The position numbers and the translations under genes were made by a program. Shown here in pieces: positions 41,295 to 50,314 of a DNA stretch of 64,000 nt. Positions within the stretch are counted from its first letter, which is position 1. The number at the start of each line of letters is the position of its first letter. The stretch comes from Candidatus Micrarchaeaceae archaeon (GTDB lineage: Archaea; Micrarchaeota; Micrarchaeia; Micrarchaeales; Micrarchaeaceae). Below the pieces are notes generated by a model, which saw only the letters and a program-made list of their open reading frames with translations, ran no database searches and was not told where the DNA came from. The DNA lies in assembly GCA_027310825.1 (NCBI GenBank), contig DAIDAC010000005.1:36829-100828 (forward strand), given 5' to 3'.

Positions 41295-41936
41295 ATGAAG
41301 GAAAACTTTAGAACTCTGGACATAATCGGCTACGACAACGAAAAAATAAGGAACACTTTTGTGAAACAGGAGGAGCAGAGCGAAAAGCTTGCGATCATTT
41401 TTCCTGGAATAGGCTACACCTGCCATATGCCATTGCTTTACTACACTGCAGAGATACTTCTGCAGAAAGGTTTCGACGTTCTTTTGATAGAATACAATTA
41501 CAACAATGGGGATTTTGGGCTTCTGAGCGAAGAAAAGAAGCTGCAATGGCTTAATTTTGATGCTGACGCGGCCTACAACTCAATAATGAATAATTCTTAT
41601 TACAAACGTGTCGTGCTTGTTGGCAAGTCTCTCGGAAGCTTTGCACTTGCGAGGTTAAATGAACAGCACGGAATAAGGAATAGCATCTGGTTAACCCCCT
41701 CGCTCCAGAGGGACCACCTCTATAAAGTGATGAGGAAGCATGCGCGGGACGGCCTTTTTGTCATCGGAACAGAGGATCCCGCATACCAGAAGGAAAAGGT
41801 CGACGAATTGAAGAAGAGCGGCGGCAGCTTGTTGGTTGTTCCTGACGCGAATCACAGCATGGAAATAGAAGACAACACCTACAAATCGATAGATTCGCTT
41901 GTCAAAGTGTTAAAAGCGGTTGATAAGTTCATTTAG
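41295..41936 (+). CDS. Alpha/beta-hydrolase fold protein
   Basis: A 213-residue hydrolase. The nucleophile elbow is GKSLGSF (Ser), the oxyanion region IFPGIGYTCHMP lies near the N-terminus, the acid is probably in GTEDPAY, and the His is in DANHSMEI. The arrangement resembles the small TEX30/KANL3-type dienelactone hydrolase-like group. The substrate is unknown. It is the last gene of the TCA operon and its 3' end overlaps the convergent aminotransferase by 8 bases. Confidence 0.8.
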   Translation: MKENFRTLDIIGYDNEKIRNTFVKQEEQSEKLAIIFPGIGYTCHMPLLYYTAEILLQKGFDVLLIEYNYNNGDFGLLSEEKKLQWLNFDADAAYNSIMNNSYYKRVVLVGKSLGSFALARLNEQHGIRNSIWLTPSLQRDHLYKVMRKHARDGLFVIGTEDPAYQKEKVDELKKSGGSLLVVPDANHSMEIEDNTYKSIDSLVKVLKAVDKFI

Positions 41937-43245
41937 CATTGACCTTTCTCACTGCTTCTTCGAAAACATCCATGCCCTTCTCTATGTTCTCCTTTGACAT
42001 GGTTATCGGAGGGATGATTCTTATCGCGGATGTGCCGGTTGGCAGCAGCAGAAGGCCGTTGTTGAAACATTCCTCTATGATTGCATCTCGCTCTTTTGGA
42101 GCATGTGCTTTCGTATCCTTGTTCTTGACAAATTCTGCAGCAAGCATCAAGCCGAGTCCACGCACGTCGCCGACTATTTCATAATCATCCTTCAACTTGT
42201 TGAGCCTCTTCATTATGTATTTGCCCTTTTCCTTGACCAGGTGCTCAAGGCTTCTCTTGTTTTTCTTGAGATAGTTGAGAGATGCGTTCGCCGCTGCCAC
42301 TGAAACCAGGTTTCCGCCGAATGTTCCCGCATGCGAACCGGATGGAGTGTCGCCGAACGAACTTCTTGCGATTGTCGCGGCCAACGGGAGGCCACCACCT
42401 ATCGCCTTTGCCATGGTGTAAATGTCAGCAGTGACTCCGAAGTTGTCCATTGCAAGGAACTTTCCTGTTCTCATGTAACCAGCTTGTACCTCGTCAGAAA
42501 CCAGAACTATGTTGTTCTCGGTCGCAATCCTCCTAAGCTCTTTCATGAATATCTTTGGTGGAACTATGTAGCCGCCTTCTCCCTGAATTGGTTCTACGAA
42601 TATCGCCGCTACTTCTTTTGGAGAGTACTCCTTCGCAAGTATCACGTTCTCGAGGTGGTCTATGCATGCAAGCGCGAGTTCATCTGGTGTCTGTGAATTG
42701 AATTGGCTTCTGTACGGGTTTGGGTATATCGAATGCGCCACATTTGGGAAAGGCCCGTAATGCTCTCTGTGAACCAGCTTTGTGGCTGTTATTCCGAGAG
42801 ACCCCAGGCTCCTTCCATGGAATGCGTTGTAGAATCCGATTATGTAGCTCTTCTTTGTGAAAAGCCTTGCAAGCTTTATTGCATCTTCGTTCGCTTCTGT
42901 TCCCGAGTTTGACAGAAATACCCTGCCGAATCCCTTCGGGAACATCGTGAGCAGGTTTTCTGCGAACTTTACCGGCAATTCTGAATGATAATCAAGGAAG
43001 GCAGCATGCATCAGCTTGTCTATCTGGTCCTTTGCCGCTTTTCTTATCGCTGCGTTGCCGTTGAGCCCGAAGTTGTAGACGCTTATGAAGCTTGTGAAAT
43101 CTATGAACCTGTTTCCAGCTATGTCGTATGCATAATCACCGGACGCCTTTGCGACTACAAATGGATAATGTTCTCTCGTCGTTGTGAACATCACTTTCTT
43201 GTCGCGCTTCATGACGTCGTTTATCTTTTTTGTTACTTTTATCAT
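41929..43245 (-). CDS. Class III PLP aminotransferase (GabT/ArgD-like, possibly amino-acid racemase)
   Basis: A 438-residue PLP enzyme. The signature SDEVQAGYMRTGKFLAMDNFGV and the PLP Lys in AKAIGGGLPL are clear; SNSGTEANEDAIKLAR and FHGRSLGSLG bind the cofactor phosphate. Archaeal relatives include 4-aminobutyrate and ornithine aminotransferases and broad-specificity amino-acid racemases, which sequence alone does not separate. It overlaps the acyl-CoA synthetase alpha gene by one base, suggesting a pathway in which amino acids become 2-oxoacids and then acyl-CoA and ATP (inference). Confidence 0.85.
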   Translation of the reverse strand: MIKVTKKINDVMKRDKKVMFTTTREHYPFVVAKASGDYAYDIAGNRFIDFTSFISVYNFGLNGNAAIRKAAKDQIDKLMHAAFLDYHSELPVKFAENLLTMFPKGFGRVFLSNSGTEANEDAIKLARLFTKKSYIIGFYNAFHGRSLGSLGITATKLVHREHYGPFPNVAHSIYPNPYRSQFNSQTPDELALACIDHLENVILAKEYSPKEVAAIFVEPIQGEGGYIVPPKIFMKELRRIATENNIVLVSDEVQAGYMRTGKFLAMDNFGVTADIYTMAKAIGGGLPLAATIARSSFGDTPSGSHAGTFGGNLVSVAAANASLNYLKKNKRSLEHLVKEKGKYIMKRLNKLKDDYEIVGDVRGLGLMLAAEFVKNKDTKAHAPKERDAIIEECFNNGLLLLPTGTSAIRIIPPITMSKENIEKGMDVFEEAVRKVNAK

Positions 43246-44636
43246 TAAATCATCCTTTTCTTGTATTTGGCATAGCCAATAAGCGCTGACAGGGCTTTTG
43301 CTGCTGATGTTGGGGAGTCGTAAACCGGAACTCCTGAGCCTTCGAGGAGCGCAACATGAGTCTTAGTGTAGTTTCCGCCAGTGGCGACTGCAACAACTGG
43401 CTTCTTTTTCTGTGATGCAAACTGTATTAGGCTATCTGCAAGCTTTTCGTCTGCTCCAGGAGTTTGGAAGAGTGTTATCACCATGAACGCATCGACATTT
43501 GGGTCTTCGTTTAGTATGTTGAGTGCTTCCATGTACCTTTGGCTGTTTGCTTCCCCGCCTATATCCATCGGCATCCCTACGTTTACAACAGGCGGCATCG
43601 CCTTCCTTAGTGCAGTGGTTGTTTTCTTTGTCAGCTCTGGGAACGTCAACCCGTATTTATAGAGCGCATCAGTTGCAAGCACTCCGTGGCCCCCGCCATT
43701 TGTTATTACGGCAATCCTGTTTCCTGTTGTCAATGGCTGTGTCTCGAAAATTTTTGCGTAGTAGAGAAGATCGTCAAGCTCGTCCGCGATGACAAATCCG
43801 TTTTGTCTGAATACCGCTTCGTAGGCTTCGTAGCTTCCTGCTAGCGATGCGGTGTGGGAGTGCGCTGCGCCAACTCCTGCCGGGCTGATTCCACCTTTGA
43901 TTATAACGATTGGTTTTTGCTGCGTCACTTTCCTTGCAACTTCTATGAATTCCTTGCCTCGCCTTGCGCCTTCGAGATAAAATACTATCACTTTTGTGTC
44001 TGGGTCGTTTGCAAGATAATTGAGTATGTCAACTTCGTCGACAACGCTTGCGTTGCCGTAGGATATGAAATGCGCGAGACCGAATCCTTCTCCGCTGATT
44101 AGGTCGAGTGTGGAGCTCCCCACAGAGCCACTCTGTGAAACAAAGCTGACTCCACCTATTTTTGGCCTGTCTATTTTGTAAGTTGGCAAGAACAGCGTGT
44201 CGTTCCTTGCCCTCAGGTCCATCACCCCGAGGCAGTTTGGCCCTATGAACGGCAATTTATACTTCTTGGATATTTTGACTAATTTTTCTTCCAGGTCTTT
44301 TCTCCCGACTTCCGCAAATCCTCCGCTAACGATTACTACGCCTTTCACGCCGGCCTTTCCGCATTGTTCCAACGCTTCCGGAACCATCTCTGCAGGTATT
44401 GCTATAACAGCAAGATCGATCGGCTTCTTTACATCGAGAATTGTTCTGTATGCTTGACGGCCCATCAACTTTCCGTTTGCATTTATGTTTATCGGGTAGA
44501 TCGGCCCCTGGAAACCAACGTCAAGATAGTTCTGCATGATTATGTGCCCGACTTTTTCCGGCTTTTCAGACGCGCCAATCACAGCTACGCTCTTCGGATC
44601 CATGATTGATTTTATGTCGGCGTATTGTGTCTTCAT
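43245..44636 (-). CDS. ADP-forming acyl-CoA (acetyl-CoA) synthetase, alpha subunit
   Basis: This archaeal energy-saving enzyme makes ATP from acyl-CoA, ADP and phosphate. The alpha subunit binds CoA (VAVIGASEKPEKVG) and carries the phosphohistidine in AAHSHTASLAG. GPNCLGVM and SFVSQSGSVGS are the ligase-CoA motifs. The ATG at 44636 is chosen; GTG at 44645 overlaps the beta-subunit stop by 4 bases (GTGA) and is equally plausible. The beta subunit is the adjacent upstream gene, in beta-alpha order. Confidence 0.92.
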   Translation of the reverse strand: MKTQYADIKSIMDPKSVAVIGASEKPEKVGHIIMQNYLDVGFQGPIYPININANGKLMGRQAYRTILDVKKPIDLAVIAIPAEMVPEALEQCGKAGVKGVVIVSGGFAEVGRKDLEEKLVKISKKYKLPFIGPNCLGVMDLRARNDTLFLPTYKIDRPKIGGVSFVSQSGSVGSSTLDLISGEGFGLAHFISYGNASVVDEVDILNYLANDPDTKVIVFYLEGARRGKEFIEVARKVTQQKPIVIIKGGISPAGVGAAHSHTASLAGSYEAYEAVFRQNGFVIADELDDLLYYAKIFETQPLTTGNRIAVITNGGGHGVLATDALYKYGLTFPELTKKTTTALRKAMPPVVNVGMPMDIGGEANSQRYMEALNILNEDPNVDAFMVITLFQTPGADEKLADSLIQFASQKKKPVVAVATGGNYTKTHVALLEGSGVPVYDSPTSAAKALSALIGYAKYKKRMI

Positions 44637-44641
44637 TGTAG

Positions 44642-45274
44642 TCACTGCAGAACTCTCAGGTCAACAGCATCGTATGTGTTGTCGTGAAGTATAATCGGGT
44701 TGAGATCAAGCTCTTCCATCTTGTTCTCTTCAAACATCTTTGACGCTTTTAGCAGGAGAGCGGCGACTCTCTCCTGTGACTGTGCATCTGGAGCAATCAC
44801 CTTCTTCGACTTTAGCTGGTTTATCATAGACAGCGCGTCGTATTTTGTAATCGGACATGCCCTAAGCGCGAAGTCCTTGAAAGTTTCAACGTAGATTCCG
44901 CCCAATCCCAGAAGAACCATCTTCCCGAATTGCTGGTCAACTTTCCCACCTATGATTATTTCAACGCTGCCTGTCACCATCTTCTGTGCAAGCACCTTGT
45001 AGGGCTTGAACTTCGCTGCCCTTCTTGAAAGGTCTTTGAACGCTTCTGCTATCTGCTTGTCGGTGTAAAGGTTGAGCTTAATGAGTCCGCTCTTCGACTT
45101 GTGGAGAGCCTTCTGAGAAATCGCCTTTAGGACAATCGGCTTCCCCTTCGCGAACTTGATGGCTTCCTCTGCGCTCTTGACATAACCGCTGTCCACGGAC
45201 TTTATCTTGTAGCGCGATAGAAGCCTCTGCGCCTTCTCGTACTCTAGTAACGTGCCCATGCCCTCGATTAACAT
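44642..45274 (-). CDS. ADP-forming acyl-CoA synthetase, beta subunit (ATP-grasp)
   Basis: A small ATP-grasp subunit that binds nucleotide and transfers phosphate to the alpha-subunit His. Features are YEKAQRLLSRYKIKS at the N-terminus, GKPIVLKAISQKALHKS, GGIYVETFKDFALRACP and the C-terminal MEELDLNPIILHDN. The size of about 210 residues matches split beta subunits of Thermococcales type. A TATA-like GGAATAAATAGC at about 45287-45297 is so close to ATG 45274 that ATG 45259, preceded by GAGGG, may be the true start. Confidence 0.92.
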   Translation of the reverse strand: MLIEGMGTLLEYEKAQRLLSRYKIKSVDSGYVKSAEEAIKFAKGKPIVLKAISQKALHKSKSGLIKLNLYTDKQIAEAFKDLSRRAAKFKPYKVLAQKMVTGSVEIIIGGKVDQQFGKMVLLGLGGIYVETFKDFALRACPITKYDALSMINQLKSKKVIAPDAQSQERVAALLLKASKMFEENKMEELDLNPIILHDNTYDAVDLRVLQ

Positions 45275-45317
45275 AAACAAGAATGCTATTTATTCCTTGC
45301 CTTTGTGATATAATCCG

Positions 45318-46232
45318 ATGTCCGGCAAGAAATCACAAAGCGCGATAGAGTATTTGATGACGCATGCGTGGGCGCTGATGGTCATAGCTTTAGTATTTGG
45401 CGTGCTTTTCAGCCTTGGCGTATTTTCCAATGCTTCAGGCCAGAGAGCTCCGCCAGGATCCTGCGTAGTAAGCAGGCCGTTCGGCCCGGGAACTACTACT
45501 GGCCTTGCGCTCGTAGGGACATGCAGCGGGGAGCCGCCGCAATACGTTGCGCAGTTGAGCACTACAACAAATAGTTTCGTGCTGGTGCCAATTGGCAGGA
45601 TAAACAATGTGAATCACCTGACATTGTCGATGTGGGTGCGTGAAAACGCTACACAGAAATCTGGAGGAGCGGTGTTGTTTACCGAAAGCCTAATTACCAG
45701 TTTGTGCCCAATATTCTATATTTCTGGCGCACCGCTATCGGTAAACTCGTGGAACATCGGCTACACCGGAATGTGGCAGGCATGGCACTCGGCCGCTACA
45801 GTGAAAACGAATCAGTGGCAATTTTTGGTTTATACGCTCAGCTCTAACGGGCTTGCCGGCACAGGGACAGGAAATATCTTGATAAATGGCACGTTTGTTG
45901 GCACAAACACTATACAGCCTACAAAGTATACTGCGTCATCACAGTTTTTGGATGAGCTAGGCGGCGCCGGAGTCGGATGCGTTGGCGGTCCAGTAGGCAC
46001 ATATAATGGATTAATGGCCAATGTACAGATTTACAACGCAACTCTGAGCGCCAATACCATATCGGCGATGTACTTCGAGGGAGTAGGCGGCGCGCCCATA
46101 AGCCTGACTAGTCTTGTTGCATGGTATCCGCTCAATGGGGACGTAAACGATTATTCTGGAAATCAGGAAAACGCCACGTCGAACAGCATAGCATACACTA
46201 CATCCTGGACAGACGGTTATACAAAGCCTTGA
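45318..46232 (+). CDS. Type IV pilin-like protein with a LamG-like lectin domain
   Basis: The N-terminus KKSQSAIEYLMTHAWALMVIAL is a class III signal peptide with the Q-S-A-I-E-Y processing site (prepilin peptidase would cut before Gln7) followed by the hydrophobic assembly helix (about 14-36). Residues about 85-300 look like a LamG/concanavalin-like beta-sandwich (LTLSMWVRENA, WQFLVYTLSSNG, ILINGTFVG, LANVQIYNATLS, MYFEGVG, LVAWYPLNGDVNDYSGN). It is probably a pilus-tip or surface adhesin binding glycans. The CpaF-like ATPase at 27209 could power its assembly. Confidence 0.85.
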   Translation: MSGKKSQSAIEYLMTHAWALMVIALVFGVLFSLGVFSNASGQRAPPGSCVVSRPFGPGTTTGLALVGTCSGEPPQYVAQLSTTTNSFVLVPIGRINNVNHLTLSMWVRENATQKSGGAVLFTESLITSLCPIFYISGAPLSVNSWNIGYTGMWQAWHSAATVKTNQWQFLVYTLSSNGLAGTGTGNILINGTFVGTNTIQPTKYTASSQFLDELGGAGVGCVGGPVGTYNGLMANVQIYNATLSANTISAMYFEGVGGAPISLTSLVAWYPLNGDVNDYSGNQENATSNSIAYTTSWTDGYTKP

Positions 46233-46238
46233 TTAGAA

Positions 46239-46982
46239 TTAGATCTTCAGCATTCCGTTGAGATAGAGGTATGCAACGACTACTATGATAAGTATAACCA
46301 CTATGCCGACGAGCATGCCAAACATCAGGCCTTTTCCTTTTGTCATTTTTGGCTGTTGCTGTTGAGCTTGATCTGGAGCCGGATCTGCAACAGGCTGCGC
46401 TTCCATCGGTCCGGCCATCTCGTTGCCCTGCATCATCGGCTTCATCTCTTGCCGCGGTGTCTGCTGCTGTGGTGTTGCTGCAGCAGGTTGCTGCATGCCC
46501 TGGCCCTGCGGCTGCTGCTTAATCGGCATTCCCATCTTGACTTGTGTGAATCCTTTCTCAGTCAACATGACTTCAACCATTCCACTCCTCATCTCGTAGG
46601 TTATGTAGTCCTGTTTCGTGAGCTTGTAAAGATGCATTGCGAGGTCCTTCGCCCTCACATTGACTGCGAGCGCTATTTCGGCAGGGATTCTTTTTCCATT
46701 CTGCATCTGCGTAAGTATTGCAAGGTCGAGGTGATCGAATTCTGCTTCTGCCCTGTTGTCGGCATCTGCCATCACGTTCTTGCCGAGTTCTGTCACAGTG
46801 ATCGGGTTTACGCCAGGCATTGCTGTTGTGAAACTGATCAGCTTCTTCTGGCTGAGCGTTCCCAAAACGTTAGCAGCGTCAAAAAGAGAGGAGTTTATCA
46901 TGCCACCGTATTTCTCTACAGTAGTCTCAGGCTTGATTTTGACTAATGCAGCTAGGTCTAAGAAAGTTATCTCCTCTGGCAT
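46239..46982 (-). CDS. Membrane-anchored winged-helix protein
   Basis: A 247-residue protein with two winged-helix-like segments (about 1-75 and 80-150), a long Gln/Pro/Met-rich linker (about 155-215) and one C-terminal transmembrane helix (about 222-245), giving a tail-anchored protein with its DNA-binding part in the cytoplasm. Targets are unknown. An in-frame ATG at 47012 lies inside the minus-strand TATA sequence (47010-47019), so the ATG at 46982, about 31 bases downstream, is the real start. It is divergent from aCPSF2. Confidence 0.65.
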   Translation of the reverse strand: MPEEITFLDLAALVKIKPETTVEKYGGMINSSLFDAANVLGTLSQKKLISFTTAMPGVNPITVTELGKNVMADADNRAEAEFDHLDLAILTQMQNGKRIPAEIALAVNVRAKDLAMHLYKLTKQDYITYEMRSGMVEVMLTEKGFTQVKMGMPIKQQPQGQGMQQPAAATPQQQTPRQEMKPMMQGNEMAGPMEAQPVADPAPDQAQQQQPKMTKGKGLMFGMLVGIVVILIIVVVAYLYLNGMLKI

Positions 46983-47009
46983 AAAAACACGATTTCTATT
47001 GGATAATAG

Positions 47010-47019
47010 CATTTAAATA
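47010..47019 (-). promoter_or_regulatory. TATA box of the membrane winged-helix gene
   Basis: The minus strand reads CTATTTAAAT. It overlaps the first in-frame ATG and so rules it out as a start, supporting a leaderless message from near 46982. Confidence 0.6.
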
Positions 47020-47054
47020 GATTCTCGAAGAACTTATGCTTAAGTTGAGTTCTG

Positions 47055-48311
47055 ATGCAACTAAAGTTCCTTGGCGGCGCTCAGGAAGTAGGAAGATCTG
47101 CAATTTTGCTCAAAGACGACCGAAATCTCCTCCTTGATTTTGGAGTGAAGATCGACCACGAGACCGAGTACCCGACCCATATACCGAACATAGACGCACT
47201 AGTGCTTAGCCACGCGCACCTCGACCACAGCGGTTTCTCTGCTGCGCTTTACAATGAGCAGTTCATTCCAACGTTCGGAACTCCTCCTACGCTTAGGCTT
47301 TCTAACCTTCTTCTTGACGATTCGCTAAGCATAGCAAAGAAGAACCACGTGAAGCCAGGGTTCACAAAGCGTCAGGTGAAGGAGTTTGTGAACAGATACA
47401 TTCCTGTTGATTACCACCACGTGCAGAGATTCGGAAACTTCGACATAGAGTTCTACGATGCGGGACACATCTGCGGAAGCGCAGTCACGCTTGTCGAGAG
47501 GGCGCACGCAAAGGACTACAAGCGAATTGTTTATACTGGAGACTTCAAGCTCGAGCCGCAGTTTCTGCACAACGGCGCAGAGGTGGTCAAGAGCGACGTG
47601 TTGATAACAGAATCGACTTACGCGAACAGAGAGCACCCGAACAGGGACGACACGGTGCTTCAGTTCGTGGAGAAGATACAGGAGACTCTCGACAACGGCG
47701 GCCACGCACTAATTCCCGTTTTCGCAGTTGGAAGAAGCCAGGAGATACTTGCGCTGCTGTACAAGAACGGGCTTATGGCATCAACTTATCTTGACGGAAT
47801 GGCGAAGGACGCTACCCAGATAGTTCTCAACCATCCGAAGTACATAGCAAACCACGACGTTCTTCAAAAGGCCGTGCGAGAGGTCAACTGGATAGGCGAC
47901 AGAAACGACAGAAGAGAGGCGCTGAATACCCCTTCTATTATCGTCACCACGTCTGGAATGATGACGGGAGGGCCTGTTCTTGATTATGTGACAAGGCTTA
48001 ACAAGAACTCGCACATATTCCTAACGGGTTATCAGCAAGAAGGGACTAACGGGCGTATGCTCATCGAGCAAGGCTCCGTAATTATCGATGGACAGAAGAA
48101 GAAAATACCACAGTCGGTTTCGTTCTACGACTTCTCTGCCCATGCTGGAATGAGCGACCTGATGGAATATGTAAGGAAGAGCAGCCCGCAAGTCGTCGTC
48201 TGCGTCCATGGTGATGGAGAATCCACGCAGGAATTCGCAGAAGAGCTCAAACTCGAGGGGATACAGGCATATGCCCCGAAGGTCGGCGACTCTATCAAGT
48301 TGGGAGACTGA
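47055..48311 (+). CDS. Beta-CASP metallo-beta-lactamase ribonuclease (aCPSF2 type)
   Basis: This archaeal RNase for RNA processing and decay is related to CPSF73 and RNase J. Motif 2 is SHAHLDHSG, later metal His/Asp residues are in DAGHICGSA and YTGDFK, and the beta-CASP part includes PVFAVGRSQE, TTSGMMTGGP and FDFSAHAGMSD-like FYDFSAHAG. At 418 residues it lacks the N-terminal KH domains of aCPSF1, so it belongs to the shorter aCPSF2 group. The start ATG at 47055 precedes the conserved LGGAQEVGRS. Confidence 0.92.
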   Translation: MQLKFLGGAQEVGRSAILLKDDRNLLLDFGVKIDHETEYPTHIPNIDALVLSHAHLDHSGFSAALYNEQFIPTFGTPPTLRLSNLLLDDSLSIAKKNHVKPGFTKRQVKEFVNRYIPVDYHHVQRFGNFDIEFYDAGHICGSAVTLVERAHAKDYKRIVYTGDFKLEPQFLHNGAEVVKSDVLITESTYANREHPNRDDTVLQFVEKIQETLDNGGHALIPVFAVGRSQEILALLYKNGLMASTYLDGMAKDATQIVLNHPKYIANHDVLQKAVREVNWIGDRNDRREALNTPSIIVTTSGMMTGGPVLDYVTRLNKNSHIFLTGYQQEGTNGRMLIEQGSVIIDGQKKKIPQSVSFYDFSAHAGMSDLMEYVRKSSPQVVVCVHGDGESTQEFAEELKLEGIQAYAPKVGDSIKLGD

Positions 48312-49220
48312 TTACTGCTCTATCTTCAGGAATTCGAGATAACTTTCGAAGAGCTTTGAGTTTTCTATGTCATTGAGAATCTCGTACGATCTGTCGATGT
48401 AGAAATTGTTAAGCTTTATCGCGTTCTTGACTGGGCTTTCCTTGCCGTGAGCAGCGAATACTGATACGATGTTCGGCCTTGCGTTCTTCGCGTCCGTTCC
48501 AACGCTTTTCTTTGCTGTGTCGGAGATTCCCAGATGGTTCATTATGTCGTCTCTCAGCTGCAATGACATTCCCATGTTGAATCCTATTTCGTACATCGCG
48601 TTGCGTTTGTTGCTGCCGGTGTAGTCCGCGACCACGCTCGATGCTGTACCGATGAGCGACGCAGTCTTTAGCTCTGCGACCTTGAGATACGAGTTGAGAT
48701 CCATGCTTGTTCCTTCGTTCTGCTGTTCGAAGTCAAGCATTTCGCCTGCGCACATGTCCATAGCCGCCTTTGATGCCTTCTCCACCACCTTCGCACCGTA
48801 TGCGCTTGCCATCTGTATCGCTTTTGCGATGAGAGCGTCGCCAGCAAGTATCGCACGTTCTGTGCCGTATTTTATATGAACCGCATCTCTTCCCCTCCTT
48901 ACTTTGTCTTTGTCGACAATATCGTCATGGACCAACGATGCGATGTGCAGCATTTCAATTGCTACTGCCAGATCAACAAAGTGCTCGATATCTAGGTGGA
49001 GAACCTGTGCAGAACTGAATACAAGGCCTGGCCTTATCAACTTTCCCGGACTGCTCAGAAGATGGGATGCTGGCCTGAATAGTGCTTCGTTGACAAAGTC
49101 TTCCTTCTGCATCTTCTTCATTCTTGTGACTGTGAGTATGACTCCGTTCTTTATGTCGTTCGGGACGTTTATTTCCTTTACAACGTGCACCGATTCAGCC
49201 ACAACGTCTTTTTCGTCCAA
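48312..49220 (-). CDS. idsA: Polyprenyl diphosphate synthase (geranylgeranyl-diphosphate synthase type)
   Basis: It makes the C20 (or longer) isoprenoid chain of archaeal lipids. The first Asp-rich motif is D99-D100-x-x-D103 in LVHDDIVDKDKVRRG; the second is LRDDIMNH, where the last Asp of DDxxD is Asn. KLIRPGLV is the IPP-binding region. The start appears to be TTG at 49220, right after the deoxyhypusine synthase stop, with GTGATT upstream. It converges at its 3' end on aCPSF2. It feeds the same lipid pathway as MvaD and Tes. Confidence 0.9.
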   Translation of the reverse strand: MDEKDVVAESVHVVKEINVPNDIKNGVILTVTRMKKMQKEDFVNEALFRPASHLLSSPGKLIRPGLVFSSAQVLHLDIEHFVDLAVAIEMLHIASLVHDDIVDKDKVRRGRDAVHIKYGTERAILAGDALIAKAIQMASAYGAKVVEKASKAAMDMCAGEMLDFEQQNEGTSMDLNSYLKVAELKTASLIGTASSVVADYTGSNKRNAMYEIGFNMGMSLQLRDDIMNHLGISDTAKKSVGTDAKNARPNIVSVFAAHGKESPVKNAIKLNNFYIDRSYEILNDIENSKLFESYLEFLKIEQ

Positions 49221-50165
49221 TCAAATCACATCAAGAGCAGCCATCATGAATGGCAATATTATGGTGGCGTCGCCGTCAATGGTGACATACTTTGCCTTCT
49301 CCTTGACCTTGCCCCAGGAGACAGCTTCTGTGAGTCTTGCTCCGGAAAGGCTACCATCATATTGCGACGCCGTCGTTATATATACAGCATAGTCGAGTCC
49401 GTCCTTAAACTGATTCCACCAGATTACGTGGTGTTTGCTTATTCCTCCTCCAATCATAAGCGCTCCGGTGACCTTGTTGTCGAATGGAACATTGCTTAGA
49501 AGAAGTTCATCCTTTATGAGGTTGAGCTTGAAGTCGTGGTTCTGCGAAAAGAATGTGAGTTGCGTTCCGAACGCTCCGTCGAGTATTCCAGGGCAGAAGA
49601 TCGGGACGTTGTTGAGATACGCCTGTCGCAGTATAGAACCTTCGTCTGTTATTCTCTTGCCGAATTCCCATGCCAGCTCTGTTGCGCTGTACTCCTTTTT
49701 GTAATCCTTTGACTTGTAGAGCTCGTCCAATATCTTCATGACGGCGTTCTCGACCTTTAGGCCGTACTCGTCTTTCTCTATAAAGACGTTGCCCAACCTG
49801 TAGATGCCCTTCTTGTGAAGCATATTGTCGTCAACATTGAATGTTCCCACGCTGTACACTCCTCCGAACGCTCTTGCTATGTCGTGATCGAATGTTCCGC
49901 ATGTCGTTATTATTGCGTCGAACTTCTTGACCATGCTAGCCAGCACTCCCCTCAATCCTGTAGAGACGATGTCGGCCGGAAAAGACAGAAAGTTGTAACA
50001 ATCCTTGTCTGCGAACATGTCGTGCATTATTTTTGTTCCGTCTACCATGTGCTGGGCAGAGAAACCGCCTATTTTCTCCATCGAATCGAACAGCTCCGAC
50101 ACTTTCATGCCCTTCTTGAGCTTTATGTCTACTACGTTTTCTCCGATTATGCTTCCTTTTGCCAT
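49221..50165 (-). CDS. dys: Deoxyhypusine synthase
   Basis: It transfers an aminobutyl group from spermidine to a Lys of aIF5A, the first step of hypusine formation. Family segments include FSAQHMVDGTKIMHDM, PADIVSTGLRG, FDAIITTCGTFDHDIAR, GGGISKHH and SWGKV, where the last Lys is the catalytic one. The 314-residue length is normal. It is co-transcribed with the prenyl synthase. aIF5A itself is not in the window. Confidence 0.95.
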   Translation of the reverse strand: MAKGSIIGENVVDIKLKKGMKVSELFDSMEKIGGFSAQHMVDGTKIMHDMFADKDCYNFLSFPADIVSTGLRGVLASMVKKFDAIITTCGTFDHDIARAFGGVYSVGTFNVDDNMLHKKGIYRLGNVFIEKDEYGLKVENAVMKILDELYKSKDYKKEYSATELAWEFGKRITDEGSILRQAYLNNVPIFCPGILDGAFGTQLTFFSQNHDFKLNLIKDELLLSNVPFDNKVTGALMIGGGISKHHVIWWNQFKDGLDYAVYITTASQYDGSLSGARLTEAVSWGKVKEKAKYVTIDGDATIILPFMMAALDVI

Positions 50166-50314
50166 AATTGCACCGTTTTGCAGAGATTATTTGGGCTTCG
50201 CATTATATAATAAGCTTCTATAGCCCACGAATTCGCTGCCTTCTGATAAATACTCTATTGCAATACCTTTTTATCCCTATGTAGTGATAATTAAATCGGC
50301 GACAGGTAATCATC
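50166..50314. promoter_or_regulatory. Divergent promoter region, dys and ftsZ
   Basis: The minus-strand TATA box CTTATTATATAATG (50201-50214) lies about 40 bases before dys. On the plus strand CCTTTTTATC (50266-50275) lies about 43 bases before the ftsZ ATG, which has GGTAATC upstream. Nothing else is recognised in the 149 bases. Confidence 0.5.
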
